Origin: Pseudisothecium myosuroides
Taxonomy: Eukaryota > Streptophyta > Bryopsida > Hypnales > Lembophyllaceae
Length of the DNA stretch: 64,000 bases
Assembly: GCA_951799445.1 (NCBI GenBank)
Contig: OX637288.1
Location: forward strand, 33,335,288-33,399,287
Direction: 5' to 3'
Below are positions 59,561 through 64,000 of this stretch, one piece after another. Both the position numbers and the translations under genes were made by a program. Positions within the stretch are counted from its first letter, which is position 1, and each line of letters starts with the position of its first letter. The notes under the pieces are model-generated. The model was given only the letters and a program-made list of their open reading frames with translations. It was not told the origin of the DNA and searched no databases.

Positions 59561-60591
59561 AGCATGCATCCGGAAGGAGAGAGGGAAGTCTTTTTCCCAA
59601 CTCGGTGTTGTTCCAAACCACTCAGAGAACATGCACAGTCGAATTCGACGAGGAAGACGGGAGTCCCTTGAGAGAGACGATGTCGCTGGCGGCAGAAAAT
59701 TCTGGCTTCATCAGGGTCGGCGAGCGCTGGAAATAGAAGATCCAAAATTCATGGCGGCGGCTGTAACGATTGAATATCCGACAAGTACTTCGAATACACT
59801 AAAAACTACTTTTGTACTAAAAAGACGTAGGAAGAAGCAAAATTTTTGTAGGTGAAGAACAAAAAATTTGGAAATTCTGATGGGAAGCCATTCCAGAGCT
59901 GGGTGCAGGCATCCAAAATCAAAATTCGATTTACGGAAAACGTACTTTTCGAGAAAGTTATTCCTTGCCAAAAAATAAGTACTATTTCTGTAGATCTTCA
60001 CCAAATACATGATGTAGTTAGGAATTTGAATGCAGATCTAGATAAAGGAAACTTCGTTGTTTTCTGTGATAAAAGGGAAATAGAAAAAGAGTTCTTCAAG
60101 GCCCTGAATTTTGTACTTTGCTGTGATTTGTAGTATTGTGACATTTTAGTAGTCATCCAAAAAAATACTTTTTTAGCAACATGAAATAAGTTTTTAAGCG
60201 AATTCAATAATGCTCCTAGGTAATTGACATATGTAGTTTGTAGGAAAACAATATAAAAGTCTGGAAAAAGACTTTTAAGTCTGAGTATTACGAAGTACAA
60301 AAACATATTTACTACAGATTTTGTGTTGTGACCTCAAAAGTACAAGGGTCTAGTGTACTTCCACCCCAAGAGGCTCTATCCATGTAGCATGTGCTCACTT
60401 TTTGAGTAAGGTAGCTACTCAAATTTTCATAGGGTAGCTTTTATTGATGCTCCCCTTCAGCCTAGAGACAATGGATGCAAATACAACATTCTTTATATGC
60501 TATCCCATAGCCTTCTTTTGGATCCTATAAACACAAGTATCATTTGCTAGATATGTGTAGAGAGGGTGTTGAATTAGCCAACCTTATAATA
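59561..60591. other. Non-coding AT-rich stretch, nothing recognised
   Basis: Short open frames on both strands show no motif or conserved start. No match to the element families was noticed. Confidence 0.5.
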
Positions 60592-60935
60592 ACATTGCAG
60601 ACATAAAAGGTTCAATGTATGACTTCATTGTTAATTGTAAAAATAAAAATGCACCTAAATATTGGGTCATTAATTAGAGTATTTTAGTGACTACATTGGT
60701 CGGGGGGGGCATTTTTCTAGGGTTAAGATAAAAATTACTAAAGGTTGGCCAAAATAAGTCTACTTTTATGTGAAGGAGGGCAATGGGATCCCCAATTTGG
60801 TTAGCCCTAGAAAGGACGAAGCTTCTCATGACTATAGTAATCACTCAAATACTCTAATTATTGAACCAATAGGTGCATTCTTTATTTCTATAATTAACAA
60901 TGAAGTCATCCATCAAACCTTTTAAACTTGCAACA
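60592..60935. mobile_element. MITE-like inverted repeat, about 344 bp
   Basis: The left arm 60592-60695 and right arm 60832-60935 are imperfect reverse complements over about 100 bp each. They share ATGACTTCATTGTTAATT, AATGCACCTA and ATTAGAGTATTT in order. A 136-bp centre with no coding frame separates them, and parts of it also pair (TTCTAGGG with CCCTAGAA). It resembles a non-autonomous foldback/MITE. The family and TSD could not be fixed. Confidence 0.6.
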
Positions 60936-61340
60936 TGCTTTCAAAATTAACCTTGAAATGCTGTTGAGGACACAAAACATCCTTTAGATGATTTCATCTA
61001 AGACTGCAAGATGGAAAAAATATGTTATTTCATCCATTTAAAAAAAAACTATTTGAGGATATTATTAGTGAATAGTATTGCAAACTCCTTCGTTATGAAT
61101 TTTGGGCCTATGACCATGGTTTGTTGATTTTCTAGTTTGAGAGTGGCATGGTAACTTTGGTTTATACCATGATGTTGTACACTATAACATACATCTATTT
61201 AGATTTTTCAAGTTTATTTTGTATTTGATATGAATTTTTTTCATTTTTTCCTAAAATTTTTACAGTAATTTCAAAATTTCCCCCCAAAATTTGAAAATTT
61301 TACGACTTGTAATAGACATATGAATTCATCTCTAAAATAC

Positions 61341-61380
61341 ATATATACATACACACACACACACAAATATATATATATAT
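61341..61380. repeat. AC/AT microsatellite
   Basis: About seven AC units followed by about seven AT units, within an AT-rich stretch. Confidence 0.85.
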
Positions 61381-62484
61381 TTTCATTCATATCCAATTGC
61401 AAAATGACATCAAACAGAGTGATGGATAGGGAGGCTCGAAATCAATGGTCACGGGCTGTCCTTCTAAGCCGAGTGAACCGACCCCCTCGCTCATCCTGAC
61501 AAAGTCTTCTAGAGATGCATGTAAAAAAAAAGCCCCCCTATTTTGTGCTTGATTGATTTATCTTCTATATCCCTCCTAGCTAATTTGGGGTCTCTAATTG
61601 GAAACATGAATTCAAAATTTGCAAATTTTATAAATAAAAATTTCAGCGCTTTCCCTGGGGTCTGGTCTCCTTCCAAGGAGTTAAGAATGTTATGAATGTG
61701 ACCGGATTGATGGAGTGACAAGGATTCTTCATCCTTTGAACTCCTTGTATCAGTCTTACTTACACTGTTTTTTTCATAAGCCGCTGTAGTAACATCAATT
61801 TTTTCAAAATCTAGGAAATATAAAGTGTTTTCTAAATTTTTTTTTCCAAAAGAAAAAAAAGAAAAAGAATAATAAATGCTTCCATGTATCTTATCATAAG
61901 CAAAGTACTTATCCATGTATCCGTATCAGTTACGCACGAATTCACCGCTCAAATTGGTTGCCTCCGGGTATCCCCGGGTATGCATCTCCTCGACGTTCAC
62001 GACGAAGACCATGCCGACGACGCCTTGAACCAAACGAGACTGTGTGATCTATCCGACATTTCAACACAATTGTTGCGGGACCCATAACCTCCGAAGAATT
62101 TCTTACGTGGAATCCATAATTCAAGTGTCACCCTTCGGCATTACCCCGTCACATCCCCCTCTCAATCCGCATCCCTCACACCCCTGGATCGTCTACTTCC
62201 ATCCCCAATTGATAACTTTTCTCTAGAGCCGCGTCGTACAGCACAAATTCGTGTTTGGTTGCTCGCAAAATCATTGAGTCAATAAAGTCGATTCTTTTGG
62301 GTAGTCGCCAATTCTCCGATTGGAAGCAATTGGAAGCAATTCGATCCGCCAAAGATTGCGCTTCTTTGTCTTGTTTTGTGAGTTCACCATGTTGTTGTGA
62401 AATTGAGAGAGACGAGTCGAAGAGAGAAGGAATTAGCCACAGGGGCTCCTTTTTATGCTTGTGATGCTTTCGTAAGGTTTGGCT
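61381..62484 (+). other. Upstream region of the AAE17/18-like gene
   Basis: About 1.1 kb without a convincing gene. It should contain the promoter of the gene at 62485, but no clear TATA box was recognised. Reverse-strand open frames at 61509-61916 and 62176-62514 are considered uncertain. Confidence 0.4.
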
Positions 62485-64000
62485 ATGGCGAAGACTAGAG
62501 AGAAGAGCGTGCATGAGCTTACAGTAGCGGATATCGAAGGCACAGGGCCTGGAAATTCAGACGCTGTCAAGATTTTCGACGACCTGCGACGAATTGTAGA
62601 GGTCACGCACGGTCTAGTGGAGCTATGGAGCCGAATCTCGCAGGAGCTTCTGGTGCCGGAGCATCCTTTTGCCTTGCATCGCTTGCTTTATCACTCTTGT
62701 TTTCGGAACTGGGACAGTGAACGTTTGGGGCCTGCTCCCGCGTGGACTCCCACATTGTAAGATCTCTGATGGCGTTCTTCTCTCTCTTTTCGAGTTACAT
62801 TAGCAACTTCTTTTCCTTGCGATCCATTGATTGTTACAGGATTGAAGTCTCTCTCTCTCTTTTTGCATTAGATTAGAGTAATGTTCTCCTAGAGGGGCAT
62901 GCATGGACGTTTTTAAAAGAAGTGGCGCAGAGGGTTGCATTCGATCGAAAGCCTTAAATGTTAAAGATACTTGGATTTCGAGTCTCTGTGACGTGGTTTC
63001 GAGTCTTTGTTTGTTGTGTGATGGTTGAAGGGCGGAGGCGAAGCAAACGAACGTCGGACGTGTATTGGAAGCTCGCGGTGGGGAGCTTCTTGTCTCTTAC
63101 AATGACCCTGTTGCAAGCTTCCAAGAGTTTTACGAGCTCTCCGTCAAGAATCCTGAGGTCAGTAACATGTTTTCTTTTGTTTCTTTCCAAGTTTCTTTTA
63201 GCAAAAGAAAAAGAGCATTTCCACTAAGATTGAAACTTTGGTACAACTGGACACAAAAATATTTGCAGTTGTACCAGTGTTTTAACTAAATGTGAAAGAT
63301 GGGGAGACAAGATTTTATAAGCGTTAAGATTTTAGGAGATTAGGAGGCCTTCCCATGGTAAACACTTGGAGATGGGGAGGCTTCTCCATCTCGAGCACTT
63401 GGAGATGGATCTTGAGATGGGATGGCCTCTTGATCTTGAGCTACTTTAGCTGCTCAATTGAAGGTCTCAATTATGAGTATAAAAAATGGATTAGGCTTGA
63501 CCTAAACTGTTAAATCCTATTTGAAAGATTGAGAAACAAACTTTTATAAGCACTTGGAGATGAGGAGGCCTTATTATATGAAGCACTTGGCAATTGTGAA
63601 GGCTCTCCATTTTGAGCACTTGAAGATGGGGAGGGCCCTTCATCTTTAGCTTCTCGTTATTGTTAAGCATTAAAAGCTGATTAGGGTTGATTCGGCTTTA
63701 GTTAAAACACTGGTACAAATGCAGTGATTTTTGTGTGGATTGGATTTTAATCCAAAACTTTTCCTGGGATTGTGCAGGTTTATTGGAACATCGTTTTGGA
63801 GGATCTCAGCCTGAAGTTTCACAAACGGCCCTCACATATACTGAAGAGCGATGAGACGACGTTTTTGGGTGAGCCTTGTCCAGGAGGAAGGTGGTTACCA
63901 GGAGCAGTTTTGAATGCTGCTGAATGCTGCCTTCAGATTGATAGCAAAGCCAGGGCTCGAGAGGCAGCAATTCTGTGGCGAGATGAGGGTCAGGATGATT
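62485..64000 (+). CDS. Acyl-activating enzyme 17/18-like (AMP-forming acyl-CoA synthetase family), N-terminal part
   Basis: ATG at 62485 (MAKTREKSVHELTVADIE). Exons are 62485-62756, 63031-63157 and 63778 to beyond the window; phases fit (272 + 127 = 399 bases, then phase 0). Similarity to plant AAE17/18 is clear to me from VADIE, PFALHRLLYHSC, the W-P motif at the end of exon 1, NVGRVLEARG, FQEFYELSVKNPE, VYWNIVLEDL, and LWRDEG at the window end. Plant members are about 720 residues and are annotated as probable peroxisomal acyl-activating enzymes, making acyl-CoA from an acid, ATP and CoA. The AMP-binding motifs lie beyond the window. No stop or frameshift is seen; it is the only intact host gene here. 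Intron 2 holds a foldback insertion. Confidence 0.88.
63249..63738. mobile_element. Foldback/MITE-like insertion in intron 2 of the AAE17/18-like gene
   Basis: Terminal inverted repeats 63249-63290 and 63697-63738 match at about 36 of 42 positions, with TGTACCAGTGTTTTAACTAA identical in both. The interior (about 63290-63690) repeats GCACTTGGAGATGGGGAGGC-like words five or six times. It fills most of the 620-bp intron and leaves both splice sites intact. No coding capacity. Confidence 0.65.

Noticed and set aside
62176..62514. Reverse-strand open frame of 112 codons overlapping the first exon of the AAE17/18-like gene
   Set aside because: It overlaps a well-supported exon on the other strand by about 30 bases and shows no motif I recognise. 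It may be chance or a small divergent gene; not enough support to call.
1..64000. CRISPR arrays, bacterial operons, rRNA or tRNA genes
   Set aside because: None seen. The repeats are eukaryotic LTRs and minisatellites, and I found no tRNA cloverleaf or rRNA signature, though short tRNAs could be missed by eye.

Overview
The window reads as nuclear DNA of a land plant. The support is spliced genes with GT/AG introns, a plant-type Ty3/gypsy polyprotein without a chromodomain, a gypsy primer-binding site of the TGGCGCC class common in plants, and one conserved plant gene, an acyl-activating enzyme of the AAE17/18 type. Short introns and unfamiliar element families suggest a non-seed plant (bryophyte, lycophyte or fern), but this is a guess and I could not name a species.

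Roughly the first 54 kb is a nest of very long LTR retroelements. I call the three LTR families A (about 4.9 kb, TGTGAGCTC...GCCTACA), B (about 3.85 kb, TGTGGGAGCAC...TTACRACA) and C (about 3.5 kb, TGTCGCA...CTGCGACA). Most boundaries were fixed by 5-bp target-site duplications (TSDs). One gypsy element (B family, 6133-33493) keeps its primer-binding site, gag-pro-pol, polypurine tract and 3' LTR. Its 5' LTR is truncated on the left and interrupted by two C LTRs, one of which is interrupted by a solo B LTR. Its pol is split by a solo A LTR. Its 3' LTR carries a patch of A and C fragments. To the right are a truncated A LTR holding a C LTR that holds another C LTR (33539-42607), a solo B LTR (42929-46768) and a solo A LTR (48893-53748).

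The outer sequence cut by these insertions includes a decayed gene with methyltransferase-like features (4242-6132) and two related reverse-strand genes, X (42608-54361) and Y (55662-58581). X and Y share an intron position and look like an uncharacterised DDE-transposase-like family. All are broken. From 58.6 to 62.4 kb I see no gene, only a tandem repeat, a MITE-like inverted repeat and a microsatellite. The only apparently intact host gene is the AAE17/18-like gene starting at 62485 and leaving the window, with a foldback insertion in its second intron.

The most unusual feature is that B and C LTRs carry a long open frame (about 590-630 codons) for related proteins of unknown function. They have a conserved N-terminal domain, an acidic stretch, a coiled coil and a low-complexity tail. 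An LTR-resident protein gene shared by two LTR families, and a C insertion ending in 42 bp of B-type U5, are the best candidates for something not previously described.
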